A stretch of 8,184 nt of DNA from a bacterium (GCA_024278645.1 JAJRST010000490.1:1-8184), one strand, 5' to 3'; shown: positions 1 through 6,834, counted from the first letter of the stretch. The notes: generated by a model not told the origin, from the sequence alone. Numbers and translations are program-made.

Positions 1-549
1 GTTTACTCCAACACCGGCGGGCAGATGTCCAAGGCCACGCCGCTTGGCGCTGTGGCAAAATTCGCCGCCGCCGGCAAGCCGCTGCCGAAAAAGGACCTGG
101 GCATGATCTTTATGACCTACGGCAATATCTATGTTGCTCGCGTGGCCATGGGATACAGCGACGTCGGCGTGGTGCGCGCCTTTCTGGAGGCGGACGCCTA
201 TGACGGACCGAGCATCATCATCGCCTATTCTCATTGTATTGCCCACGGCATCAATATGGCCAAGGGACTGGAAGAGCAAAAGAAAGCGGTTGAATCCGGG
301 CATTACCCGTTGTTCCGCTTTAACCCGGCGCTCGCCGAGCAGGGTCAAAACCCGCTCAAGCTGGATTCGAAAGCGCCGAGCATTCGCTTTGAAGACTTTG
401 CCTATAGCGAAACTCGCTTCAAGATGCTGACAAAATCCAAACCGGAACGCGCGAAAATGCTGATGGACCAGGCCCAGGCGGAAATCGAATCCCGCTGGAA
501 AATTTACCAGGGCTGGGCGGAAATGGATTACGGCAAAGGCAAGGAATAA
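1..549 (+). CDS. nifJ: Pyruvate:ferredoxin (flavodoxin) oxidoreductase, C-terminal end (partial)
   Basis: The reading frame is open from base 1 and ends at TAA 547-549, giving the last 182 residues of a protein of usually about 1,170-1,200. The enzyme converts pyruvate and CoA to acetyl-CoA and CO2 and passes electrons to ferredoxin or flavodoxin in the cytoplasm. The fragment begins inside the thiamine-pyrophosphate domain with YSNTGGQMSKATPLG, a hallmark of NifJ/PFOR. It continues through YGNIYVARVAMG and AYSHCIAHGI. From family knowledge, Cys79 of the fragment (codon 235-237) should be the fourth ligand of the 4Fe-4S cluster nearest TPP. The C-terminus stops shortly after WAEMDYG, so the extra oxygen-protecting C-terminal domain of Desulfovibrio africanus PFOR appears absent. 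The ATG at 25 is internal and is not a start. A DHOD-like flavoprotein gene follows on the same strand. Confidence 0.97.
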   Translation, partial: VYSNTGGQMSKATPLGAVAKFAAAGKPLPKKDLGMIFMTYGNIYVARVAMGYSDVGVVRAFLEADAYDGPSIIIAYSHCIAHGINMAKGLEEQKKAVESGHYPLFRFNPALAEQGQNPLKLDSKAPSIRFEDFAYSETRFKMLTKSKPERAKMLMDQAQAEIESRWKIYQGWAEMDYGKGKE

Positions 550-557
550 ATTGTTTG

Positions 558-596
558 AAATTGAACGCGGCGTCTTTTCAGACGCCGCGGCAATTT
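558..596 (+). other. Long intercistronic hairpin between nifJ and the DHOD-like gene
   Basis: A perfect 9-bp stem, CGCGGCGTC (566-574) with GACGCCGCG (581-589), closes a TTTTCA loop. A small internal loop separates it from an outer 6-bp stem, AAATTG (558-563) with CAATTT (591-596). This makes about 15 bp in all. No run of T follows, so it is not a typical intrinsic terminator. It may partly terminate transcription, protect the nifJ 3' end or set the nifJ/downstream ratio. The structure is visible; the role is inferred. Confidence 0.6.
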
Positions 597-620
597 ACAC
601 GGATTTGACCATTTAACAAT

Positions 621-625
621 GGGGA
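621..625 (+). promoter_or_regulatory. Shine-Dalgarno-like GGGGA that decides the start of the DHOD-like gene
   Basis: GGGGA at 621-625 lies 8 bases before the ATG at 634. The alternative ATG at 619 overlaps this element and has no comparable purine-rich site ahead of it. The start at 634 also begins at the place where this family usually begins, just before TYMGLKLKNP. Confidence 0.55.
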
Positions 626-633
626 TACACATT

Positions 634-1635
634 ATGGATATGACAAGCACTTATATGGGGTTAAAGCTGAAAAACCCTTTAACGCCGTCCGCCTCCCCCT
701 TGTCTAAAACTTTAGACGGCATCAAGAAACTGGAGGACGCCGGCGCCGCCGCTGTTGTTTTACACTCTCTTTTCGAAGAGCAGATCGCTTTCGAGCAGGA
801 GGAGCTGGGCTACTTTTTGGATCGCGGCACGGACAGCTTTGCCGAAGCGTTGAACTTTTTCCCGGAGCAGGATGAATATAATCTCGGGCCGGAGGAATAC
901 CTGGAACACATACGCAGCGCCAAGGAGGCGACGGACATCCCGATCATCGCCAGCCTCAACGGCGTCTCCAACAGCGGCTGGATCGACTTTTCGAAAAAGA
1001 TCGAGGAGGCGGGCGCCGATGCGCTGGAGCTGAACATCTATTTCCTGGCCACGGATATGGAGCAGGACAGCCGGGAGATTGAAAATCAATATCGAGCTAT
1101 TTTACATGCGGTAAAATCCAGCATTGACATCCCGGTGGCCGTCAAGTTGAGTCCCTTTTTCAGCTCCATAGCGCGCATGGCCAAGGAGCTGGACGATGAA
1201 GGCGCCGACGCCCTGGTCTTGTTCAATCGCTTCTACCAACCGGATTTGGACCTCGAGAACCTGGAAGTGACGCCAGGCGTCGTGCTCAGCACTTCGGACG
1301 AGTTGCGCCTGCCGTTGCGTTGGATCGCCCTGCTTGACGGCAAGTTGAAAGCCAGTCTCGCCGGCACAACAGGCGTGCACACGGCCCTGGATGCTTTAAA
1401 GATCATCGCCGCCGGCGCCGATGTGGCGCAAATGTGCGCCGCGTTGTTGCAAAACGGTCCCGATTATCTGGGCACGGTTCTTAATGGCATGGAGACCTGG
1501 CTGGAGGAAAAGGAGTATGAATCCCTGGATGTGCTGCGCGGCAGCATGAGCCAGAAATCAGTCGCCGAATCGGCGGTGTTCGAACGCGCCAATTACATGA
1601 AGGCGTTGAACGATTTCAGGGATTACACCATTTAA
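634..1635 (+). CDS. Dihydroorotate dehydrogenase-like flavoprotein
   Basis: From the ATG at 634 this encodes 333 residues (an in-frame ATG at 619 would add five). It is a TIM-barrel protein of the class 1 DHOD superfamily, expected to bind FMN. The N-terminus TYMGLKLKNPLTPSASPLSK matches the family opening. Lys171 in VAVKLSP and the GTTGVHTALDALK stretch near residues 244-256, followed by GADVAQMCAALLQNG, fit FMN-contacting positions. The class 1 signature NLSCPN, which carries the catalytic cysteine and orotate-binding asparagines, reads NIYFLA here (from Asn134). The NSMGLPN loop is not recognisable either. True pyrimidine-pathway DHOD activity is therefore doubtful, and no pyr symbol is given. 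Its place 84 bases after nifJ on the same strand suggests co-expression, and possibly a redox role linked to ferredoxin; this is inference. A strong terminator follows. Confidence 0.88.
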   Translation: MDMTSTYMGLKLKNPLTPSASPLSKTLDGIKKLEDAGAAAVVLHSLFEEQIAFEQEELGYFLDRGTDSFAEALNFFPEQDEYNLGPEEYLEHIRSAKEATDIPIIASLNGVSNSGWIDFSKKIEEAGADALELNIYFLATDMEQDSREIENQYRAILHAVKSSIDIPVAVKLSPFFSSIARMAKELDDEGADALVLFNRFYQPDLDLENLEVTPGVVLSTSDELRLPLRWIALLDGKLKASLAGTTGVHTALDALKIIAAGADVAQMCAALLQNGPDYLGTVLNGMETWLEEKEYESLDVLRGSMSQKSVAESAVFERANYMKALNDFRDYTI

Positions 1636-1657
1636 GCGCCGACTTTACAAGCAAACA

Positions 1658-1698
1658 ACCCCCAAAAGCCAGGGCAAGGCGTTTGGGGGTTTTTATTT
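1658..1698 (+). terminator. Intrinsic terminator after the DHOD-like gene
   Basis: ACCCCCAAA (1658-1666) pairs with TTTGGGGGT (1682-1690). After one A/G mismatch, GCC (1668-1670) pairs with GGC (1678-1680), leaving a 7-base loop. The stem is followed by TTTTATTTA. This is a classic rho-independent terminator for the rightward transcript. The opposite strand has no good T-run, so it is less clear as a terminator for the convergent leftward gene, whose stop codon (1693-1695) sits in the T-tract. Confidence 0.88.
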
Positions 1699-1992
1699 AT
1701 CGTTTGAATTTTTGTTTCGAAAAATGAATCCCCTCAACAGTCCGTACAACGAAAAGATAAACAGCGTGAAAGAAAAGTGCGTGATGTTGAATTCGGCGGG
1801 CATGCCCCGGTACAAAAGAGTGTACCAAAAAACAATGGCCAGTATGATCCAGAGGATGCGCATCATGCTGTTTACAGCGGCCGGAGACATGCCTCGCTGC
1901 AAGAGAAACCGGGCATACCATTTTCGGAAAATATCAATCCAGAAAAACATAAACAAGGTTATAGCCGATACGATAAGCAAGTGTTCGCCCAT
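1693..1992 (-). CDS. Small three-helix membrane protein of unknown function
   Basis: I do not recognise the family. From the ATG at 1992 it is 99 residues; an in-frame ATG at 1998 would add two. The GAGAGG at 2001-2006 lies 8 bases before 1992 but only 2 before 1998, so 1992 is preferred. Three hydrophobic stretches stand out: about residues 5-20 (LLIVSAITLFMFFW), 45-62 (ILWIILAIVFWYTLLY) and 73-88 (FTLFIFSLYGLL). Between the first two is a basic loop (RKWYARFLLQRG), and the tail is charged (RNKNSNDK), as expected for an inner-membrane protein. It lies 57 bases downstream of glgP on the same strand and may be the last gene of that transcript. No link to glucan metabolism can be read from the sequence. 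Confidence 0.7.
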   Translation of the reverse strand: MGEHLLIVSAITLFMFFWIDIFRKWYARFLLQRGMSPAAVNSMMRILWIILAIVFWYTLLYRGMPAEFNITHFSFTLFIFSLYGLLRGFIFRNKNSNDK

Positions 1993-2000
1993 GCTCATAT

Positions 2001-2006
2001 CCTCTC
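2001..2006 (-). promoter_or_regulatory. Ribosome binding site of the small membrane protein gene
   Basis: On the minus strand this reads GAGAGG, 8 bases before the ATG at 1992. It supports that start over the ATG at 1998, which would leave only 2 bases of spacing. Confidence 0.5.
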
Positions 2007-2008
2007 AC

Positions 2009-2041
2009 CCGCATCGGACAGGGATAAGACCCCCGATGCGG
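2009..2041 (-). other. Hairpin between glgP and the small membrane protein gene
   Basis: CCGCATCGG (2009-2017) is perfectly complementary to CCGATGCGG (2033-2041). An inner GGG (2021-2023) can pair with CCC (2030-2032) around a 6-base loop, after an ACA bulge. It begins 8 bases after the glgP stop codon on the leftward transcript. No T-run follows on the minus strand; the next element is a ribosome binding site. It may be an mRNA-stabilising or attenuating stem rather than a full terminator. Confidence 0.55.
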
Positions 2042-2049
2042 TCAAGTTT

Positions 2050-4623
2050 TCAGGCGGCATACCATCGAATCAATCCCAATTGCAACGGTGTATCCATGAT
2101 GGGATGATTCGGCAGCACACGCACGCTGTAGCCAAACTGGCCGGTCGACTCGACTTTGAATTTTGCGGAAAAAAGATGCGAACCGTCGCTCTTCGATTCT
2201 CGCAAAACCATGGGGATGGCGGCGGCGTCCTTTAAACTTCCCTTGTCATCCACGCGGCCAAAATAAAGCTGCACCTGCACTTCATCGGGCTTTAATTCGC
2301 CGATCTTTACCAGCGCATTGACTTCAAGCTCCTCGCCGATCATGACATTATCCCGCTCCGGGGCGTCAACCGAAAGTATCTGCACGCCATCCCAGTTTTG
2401 CCTCACCCGTTCGCGCCACTCGACAATCTGCCTTGCCGTCTTGCCGCCGTCGTTGCTCGTCTGCCGCCATTTTTCAAACGCCGGAAGATAATACTTGTTC
2501 AAATAATTGCGCACCATGCGATTGGTGTTGAAAAACGGGCAGACGACTTTCATGTTCATCTTCATCATGCTGATCCACTCGCGAGGAATGCCGTTTCGTC
2601 CGCGATTATAAAAAGTCGGAATGACGTCGTTTTCAAGCAAGTAATACAATTCCTTGGACTCTATATCATCCTGTTCCTCGGTGGAATTGTAATGCTCTTC
2701 GCCGCGGCCAATGGCCCAACCGATATGCTGGTTCATTTCGTAGGCCTCGTCCCACCAGCCGTCGAGAATGCTGAGGTTGAGAGCGCCGTTGGCGCTGGCT
2801 TTCATGCCGCTGGTGCCGCTCGCTTCGCGCGGTCGTCGTGGGTTGTTCAACCACACATCCACGCCCTGCACCAGGTAGGAGGCGATTTTCATATCATAGT
2901 TTTCAAGAAAAACAATGCGATCGCGAAAATCTTCTTCCTTGATGAGGTTCATGATGATCTTGATGATCTCTTTGCCGATTTTATCGCGCGGATGCGCTTT
3001 CCCGGCAATGAGAATTTGCACCGGCCGTTCCGGGTCGTTCAGAATTTTGCGCAACCTTTCCGGATCCCGGAACAAAAGATGCGCGCGTTTATAAGCGGCA
3101 AAGCGGCGCGCAAAGCCAATCGTCAAAGCGTCCGGTTTGAGCACCTCGGCCGCGCGCTCCACATCCGCCGGACTGGCCCCCAGTTTTTTCAAACGGCGCT
3201 GCAACCGCCGCCGCGCAAAGGCGACCAGCCGCTCGCGCCGACGTTCGTGCGTGCGCCACAGCTCCTCGTCCGGAATATGATCCACATTCTCCCACATGGA
3301 TTCGTCGCCCGGCTGCCGGTACCAGTTCGGATCAAGATAGCGAATGAACAATTCCGAGAGATCCGAGGACAGCCACGTGCGGATATGAACGCCGTTGGTG
3401 ATATGGCCGATGGGCACCTCATTTTCCGGCACGTCGGGCCACAAGTAATTCCACATTCGGCGAGCGACGCGGCCATGCAAGCGGCTGACGCCGTTATAGC
3501 CGCCGGCCATATTGATGGCAAAAATCGCCATGTTGAACTTGCCTGCGGTCTGCGGCAAATGGGCGCCGCCAAGTTGCATAAATTCTTCCGCCGATATTTT
3601 TAATTGTCGATAATAAGCGCCCAGATACTGCTCGACAAGTCCTTGCTCGAATTCATCGATGCCCGCGGGGACCGGCGTATGCGTTGTAAAGACGTTGCCG
3701 CTGCGCGTCGCTTCCCGCGCTTGCATGAAAGAGGCGTCCGTATTGGCCTCGAGGTACATTCGCACTCGTTCCAGGGAAAGAAACGCCGAATGACCTTCGT
3801 TCATGTGACAGACGTCCGGCGAAACGCCCAACGCCGCCAATGCCCGCATACCGCCGACGCCAAGCAGTATCTCCTGCCGGATGCGCATTTCGTTGTCGCC
3901 GCCGTACAATTGCGCGGTAATCACACGATCCTCCTCCCTGTTTTGCTGGATGTTGGCGTCCAGAAGATAGAGAGGAATCCGGCCGACCTGGACGCGCCAA
4001 ATCTGCGCGTGCACCGGGTGGTCCGGAATATCCACGGCGACCGTCACCGGTTGTCCGTTTTCGTCTTTTTCAAGCGTCATGGGCAGGTTGTAAAAATCAT
4101 TGACGCGATAGGTCTCCTGCTGCCAACCGTCGGCGGCCAGATATTGATGAAAAAAGCCCTGCTGATACGCCAGGCCGACGGCGACCAGCGGCAGCCCCAG
4201 GTCGCTCGCCGATTTCAAATGGTCGCCGGATAAAATTCCCAGACCGCCCGAATAGATCGGCAAGCCGACGGCCAGGCCGTATTCCATGGAGAAATAGGCG
4301 ATCTTTAAACCGGGCTTGCCGTAGCGATCATACCAGGTTTTTCGCGTCATATAATTGTCGACGTTTTCCTTGACGCGCGCCAGAAAGGAGAGATAGCATT
4401 CGTTTTTGGCCATTTTTTCCAGGCGCTCCTGGTCGACGCTGCCAAGCATGAGCACCGGGTTGCGGTTCACTTTTTCCCATAAATCGGAATCGAGGCGGCG
4501 AAACAGCGTTCTCGCATTATGATCCCAGCTCCAATAAAGATTGTAGGCCAGCTCCCTGAGCGGGGCCAGCTCTTCCGGCAGCTTGGGTGTAACGCGTATA
4601 TTTTGAATTTTATAATTTATCAT
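2050..4623 (-). CDS. glgP: Alpha-glucan (glycogen/maltodextrin) phosphorylase, GT35
   Basis: This encodes 857 residues. The enzyme uses phosphate to release glucose-1-phosphate from alpha-1,4-glucans such as glycogen or maltodextrin, with pyridoxal phosphate as cofactor. An N-terminal DUF3417-type region (about residues 10-120, with LAYNLYWSWDHNAR) marks the bacterial/archaeal alpha-glucan phosphorylase branch of roughly 850 residues, as in Mycobacterium and Thermotoga, rather than the E. coli MalP type. The catalytic core shows GGLGILSGDHLKSASD (126-141), the EGHSAF and TTHTPVPAG motifs, and GHITNGVH. The PLP site is EASGTSGMKASANGALNLS, with the PLP lysine at Lys608. A C-terminal beta-rich region (about 740-857) is also usual in this branch. 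The ATG at 4623 is preceded on its strand by GGGAGAG with about 9-11 bases of spacing. It follows pgsA by 69 bases with no clear terminator between them. Confidence 0.97.
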   Translation of the reverse strand: MINYKIQNIRVTPKLPEELAPLRELAYNLYWSWDHNARTLFRRLDSDLWEKVNRNPVLMLGSVDQERLEKMAKNECYLSFLARVKENVDNYMTRKTWYDRYGKPGLKIAYFSMEYGLAVGLPIYSGGLGILSGDHLKSASDLGLPLVAVGLAYQQGFFHQYLAADGWQQETYRVNDFYNLPMTLEKDENGQPVTVAVDIPDHPVHAQIWRVQVGRIPLYLLDANIQQNREEDRVITAQLYGGDNEMRIRQEILLGVGGMRALAALGVSPDVCHMNEGHSAFLSLERVRMYLEANTDASFMQAREATRSGNVFTTHTPVPAGIDEFEQGLVEQYLGAYYRQLKISAEEFMQLGGAHLPQTAGKFNMAIFAINMAGGYNGVSRLHGRVARRMWNYLWPDVPENEVPIGHITNGVHIRTWLSSDLSELFIRYLDPNWYRQPGDESMWENVDHIPDEELWRTHERRRERLVAFARRRLQRRLKKLGASPADVERAAEVLKPDALTIGFARRFAAYKRAHLLFRDPERLRKILNDPERPVQILIAGKAHPRDKIGKEIIKIIMNLIKEEDFRDRIVFLENYDMKIASYLVQGVDVWLNNPRRPREASGTSGMKASANGALNLSILDGWWDEAYEMNQHIGWAIGRGEEHYNSTEEQDDIESKELYYLLENDVIPTFYNRGRNGIPREWISMMKMNMKVVCPFFNTNRMVRNYLNKYYLPAFEKWRQTSNDGGKTARQIVEWRERVRQNWDGVQILSVDAPERDNVMIGEELEVNALVKIGELKPDEVQVQLYFGRVDDKGSLKDAAAIPMVLRESKSDGSHLFSAKFKVESTGQFGYSVRVLPNHPIMDTPLQLGLIRWYAA

Positions 4624-4692
4624 AAAAGTTTTCTCTCCCGAGGATAAAATCGCTGGATTGTTCTGTTTTTCAGAGGGCTCGTATGATGCCAG

Positions 4693-5288
4693 TCAGGCTG
4701 TCGGTTTTTTAGAAAACAGATGCTTGTTTTCAAAAATGTAAACAACGCCGGTAAAGAGGGTTAACAATGTGGCAAGCAGCATGAGCATCCAAATCAAACG
4801 CCAGGCATCGATTTGGGCGATGATGTTGGATTCGATGGCATAGTGATCGAAGAAGCTTTTCAATATCATATAGGCAAAGGCGACATAGAGAACGACCGTT
4901 TGCACGCCGGTTTTCCAGCGCGCGATCTCCAGCGTCTTTACCGGTCGGCCGACTTTATGACCATGGGAACGCAGCCAGGTGACAAAAAAGTCGCGCAACA
5001 CGATGACCACAACCATCCAGATGTCAATATAATCCTTAAAAATCAGGCAGATAAAAGCGGCGGTGATCAGCACCTTATCCGCCAGGGGATCGAGAAATTT
5101 CCCCAACGCGCTTTCCCAGTTGTACTTGCGCGCCAGATGCCCATCCACTTTGTCGGTCAGCGTACTTATGACAAAAACAAAAAACATGATCAGTTTCCAG
5201 GTCAGGCCGGGCTGAAAAAAGAATAAACAAAGAACGGCGTTATCAAAATACGAAAAACCGTCAAAATGTTGGGGATGTGGCGAATCAT
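4693..5288 (-). CDS. pgsA: CDP-diacylglycerol--glycerol-3-phosphate 3-phosphatidyltransferase, frame broken near the N-terminus
   Basis: The enzyme makes phosphatidylglycerophosphate from CDP-diacylglycerol and glycerol-3-phosphate in the inner membrane, the committed step to phosphatidylglycerol. The coding sequence lies in two frames. From the ATG at 5288, a 28-codon frame encodes MIRHIPNILTVFRILITPFF, the typical PgsA N-terminus, and ends at TGA 5202-5204. The rest runs in the -1 frame to TGA 4693-4695. Joining them at the T-run (minus strand of 5215-5220) gives 198 residues, a normal PgsA length. The CDP-alcohol phosphotransferase motif is complete: Asp46, Asp49, Gly50, Ala53, Arg54, Gly63, Asp67, Asp71. 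Later hydrophobic segments fit membrane helices, and ARWKTGVQ matches the family's conserved KT..Q region. The ATG at 5187 is internal and would drop the first helix. The intact motifs favour a base-count error or recent mutation; programmed slippage is possible. Confidence 0.87.
5214..5220 (-). other. Slippery-type heptamer T TTT TTC at the pgsA frame break
   Basis: In the N-terminal pgsA frame the minus strand reads TCT TTT TTC AGC, so T TTT TTC is phased exactly as an X XXY YYZ heptamer. A -1 slip here moves into the frame that encodes the rest of PgsA (TTT TTT CAG CCC). One extra T in the run would do the same. I see no strong stimulatory stem or internal Shine-Dalgarno nearby, so a missing base is the simpler reading. 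Confidence 0.5.
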
Positions 5289-5330
5289 AGTGAAACTCGA
5301 ATAGTCATTGATTTCATTTTTCAAACATTA

Positions 5331-5359
5331 AATATAATGAGAAAATCAACAATCTTCAA
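5331..5359 (-). promoter_or_regulatory. Sigma70-like promoter upstream of pgsA
   Basis: On the minus strand, TTGAAG (5354-5359) and TATATT (5331-5336) are separated by exactly 17 bases in an AT-rich stretch, about 43 bases before the pgsA ATG at 5288. Both hexamers are close to the TTGACA/TATAAT consensus. It lies in the 99-base gap after msrC and could drive pgsA, glgP and the small membrane protein. Functional use is inferred. Confidence 0.5.
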
Positions 5360-5387
5360 GGTATTTATCCCGTTAAAAACATGCCGT

Positions 5388-5861
5388 TTATTCCGATGAC
5401 GCGCTCTTAATGTCTGCGAGCAGCGCGGCCACGGCCCGGAGGCCCGCCGCATCCTGTGCATCGAAATCGTCAAAACGCTCGCTGTCGACGTCCAGCACCG
5501 CCCACAGCTTGCCTTTGCCGTTAAATATGGGGACGACGATTTCCGAATTGGAACGGGAGTCGCAGGCGACATGGCCGGGAAACCTGTGCACATCGGGAAC
5601 GAGCACTGTTTTTTCATCGCGCACAGCCGCCGCGCACACGCCCTTGTCCAGGGATAATTTGACGCACGCCGGCGGCCCCTGGAATGGGCCGAGCAAGAGA
5701 TGATCCGACTTTAGGAGGTAAAAGCCAACCCAAAAAAAGTTTGGAAAATACTCCTTTAAAATCGCCGCGGTATTGGCCAGGGTCGCGGTGACATCGATGT
5801 TTCTGAGCGCCTGGGCGCGGACGCGCTTTGCCGCCCATTGATAGGCTTGCTGCTTGTTCAT
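5388..5861 (-). CDS. msrC: Free methionine-(R)-sulfoxide reductase (GAF-domain fRMsr)
   Basis: This encodes 157 residues, a single GAF domain of the usual fRMsr length. The enzyme reduces free L-methionine-(R)-sulfoxide to methionine in the cytoplasm, normally with thioredoxin as electron donor. Family landmarks are WVGFYLL, LGPFQGPPAC, KGVCAAAV, VPDVHRFPGHVACDSRSNSEIVVP and VLDVDSERFDDFD. The three catalytic or resolving cysteines are Cys66, Cys76 and Cys100. Their spacing of 10 and 24 matches Cys84/94/118 of the E. coli enzyme. The ATG at 5861 follows GGGAG (5867-5871 on the minus strand) with 5 bases of spacing. The start is 13 bases after the stop of the upstream DNA glycosylase, so the two are almost certainly co-transcribed. 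No terminator is evident before pgsA. Confidence 0.95.
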   Translation of the reverse strand: MNKQQAYQWAAKRVRAQALRNIDVTATLANTAAILKEYFPNFFWVGFYLLKSDHLLLGPFQGPPACVKLSLDKGVCAAAVRDEKTVLVPDVHRFPGHVACDSRSNSEIVVPIFNGKGKLWAVLDVDSERFDDFDAQDAAGLRAVAALLADIKSASSE

Positions 5862-5874
5862 TTATGCTCCCAAT

Positions 5875-6768
5875 TTATGCATCCGGGTTCCAACCATCAT
5901 TGACAATAAATTCCATCCAATAGGCGAGATAGCGCCAACGGCCAAAGCGGTCGTAAAACCGCACCACCTGTTTTTCAGTGGGCGTTTCGCCGTTAAAATG
6001 GCGTTCCGTCATGTATTTCAGCACCAGGCTGTCCACGGCCATCTCTTCGAAATGACCGTACAAGGCCATCAGATAATGCGCCGTGGCTTTGCCGACGCCC
6101 TTGAAGCCCAGGAAATACTTTTTCAACTCTTTCGGCGGCATGTCGCCTTTTTCCACGGTCGCGGCTTCCGGCTCGCCATCGACGAATCGCTGCGCCAGCT
6201 CGATCAGGTAGCCGCTGCGGTAGCCGACGCGTCCCTGTTCTCTTAAAAAGGATTCGCCGGCATCCAGAATTTGCGATGCGTTCGGAAAAAGGTGATAATC
6301 CGTTCCCGACGCTTTGTCTCCCAATTGCGCAATGTTGTGGATCATTTTCACCGCCTGCTTCCATTGCACGTTAGTGCCGCAAATGCTCTTAAAGACATCT
6401 TCGTACAACGACTCGGCGCGCATGAGGCGGCCGATGCCAAGTTTGGGGACTTGCGCCAGAACCGGATCATTCGAGCAAAGGCGATAAAATTCGCTTAAAT
6501 CCAGGTCAAGATTCATGATATGACGAAATCTTTGCTCGACGATTTTTTGCGACCCGTTCGAATCCACATCGAATCGCAAGCGGCTTTCCGAGGCGTTCTC
6601 CGCCGTCTGCTTGATGCGAACCCTGGCGACGGCGCCATTCAAACGTGTGACCCAAGTCAACTCGCGCTCGTCCTCGTTCCAATAAAAAGGCGGCAATTGA
6701 AACCAGCCGTGCGTTTTTATGGCGGCGATGAATGAAAACGGCTTTTTGATGCTCATTTCAAATTTCAC
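5875..6768 (-). CDS. HhH-GPD superfamily DNA glycosylase (AlkA/Ogg1-like, monofunctional type)
   Basis: This encodes 297 residues. Such enzymes remove damaged bases (alkylated or oxidised purines) from DNA in base-excision repair. The middle and C-terminal parts match the family: LMRAESLYEDVFKSICGTN (about 115-133), GRVGYRSGYLIELAQRFVDG (about 179-198), and the helix-hairpin-helix GFKGVGKATAHYLMALYG (221-238). The catalytic aspartate is Asp246 in AVDSLV. The Ogg1 lysine position, two residues after GVG, is Ala228, corresponding to Trp218 in AlkA. A monofunctional glycosylase without lyase activity is therefore expected. The N-terminal 110 residues resemble the Ogg1/AlkA N-terminal beta domain only in general layout. 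The start is GTG at 6768, with AGGAG 6 bases upstream; the ATG at 6756 has no such site. No [4Fe-4S] cysteine loop is present. The exact substrate cannot be told. Its stop is 13 bases before msrC, and the unit diverges from the OsmC gene. Confidence 0.88.
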   Translation of the reverse strand: MKFEMSIKKPFSFIAAIKTHGWFQLPPFYWNEDERELTWVTRLNGAVARVRIKQTAENASESRLRFDVDSNGSQKIVEQRFRHIMNLDLDLSEFYRLCSNDPVLAQVPKLGIGRLMRAESLYEDVFKSICGTNVQWKQAVKMIHNIAQLGDKASGTDYHLFPNASQILDAGESFLREQGRVGYRSGYLIELAQRFVDGEPEAATVEKGDMPPKELKKYFLGFKGVGKATAHYLMALYGHFEEMAVDSLVLKYMTERHFNGETPTEKQVVRFYDRFGRWRYLAYWMEFIVNDGWNPDA

Positions 6769-6774
6769 AGTTTT

Positions 6775-6779
6775 CTCCT
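6775..6779 (-). promoter_or_regulatory. AGGAG ribosome binding site supporting a GTG start for the DNA glycosylase
   Basis: The minus strand reads AGGAG, then AAAACT, then GTG (6768-6766). Six-base spacing from a consensus Shine-Dalgarno favours GTG over the ATG 12 bases further in. Confidence 0.65.
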
Positions 6780-6834
6780 GAATCTTTTCTTAAACATTCC
6801 TATCTAATGTGCAAACGATTTTTCAAACCAATCC

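Noticed and set aside
1712..2235. Plus-strand frames across the small membrane protein gene and the glgP 3' end
   Set aside because: They cross a terminator tail, gene ends and the intercistronic hairpin, and have no convincing ribosome binding site or motif. The minus-strand frames explain the sequence better.
2398..4233. Long plus-strand open frames (2398-3603 and 3604-4233) antisense to glgP
   Set aside because: They mirror the codon structure of the well-supported glgP gene, are rich in His, Arg and Ala as expected of antisense frames, and contain no recognisable family motif.
4693..5187. pgsA as an intact 164-residue gene starting at ATG 5187
   Set aside because: This start falls inside the protein, removes the first helix, and ignores the clear PgsA N-terminus encoded just upstream in the other frame.
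5305..5325. FNR-type palindrome near pgsA (TTGAA ... ATCAA on the minus strand)
   Set aside because: The half-sites are 7 bases apart instead of 4 and one is imperfect, so it does not fit the TTGAT-N4-ATCAA site.
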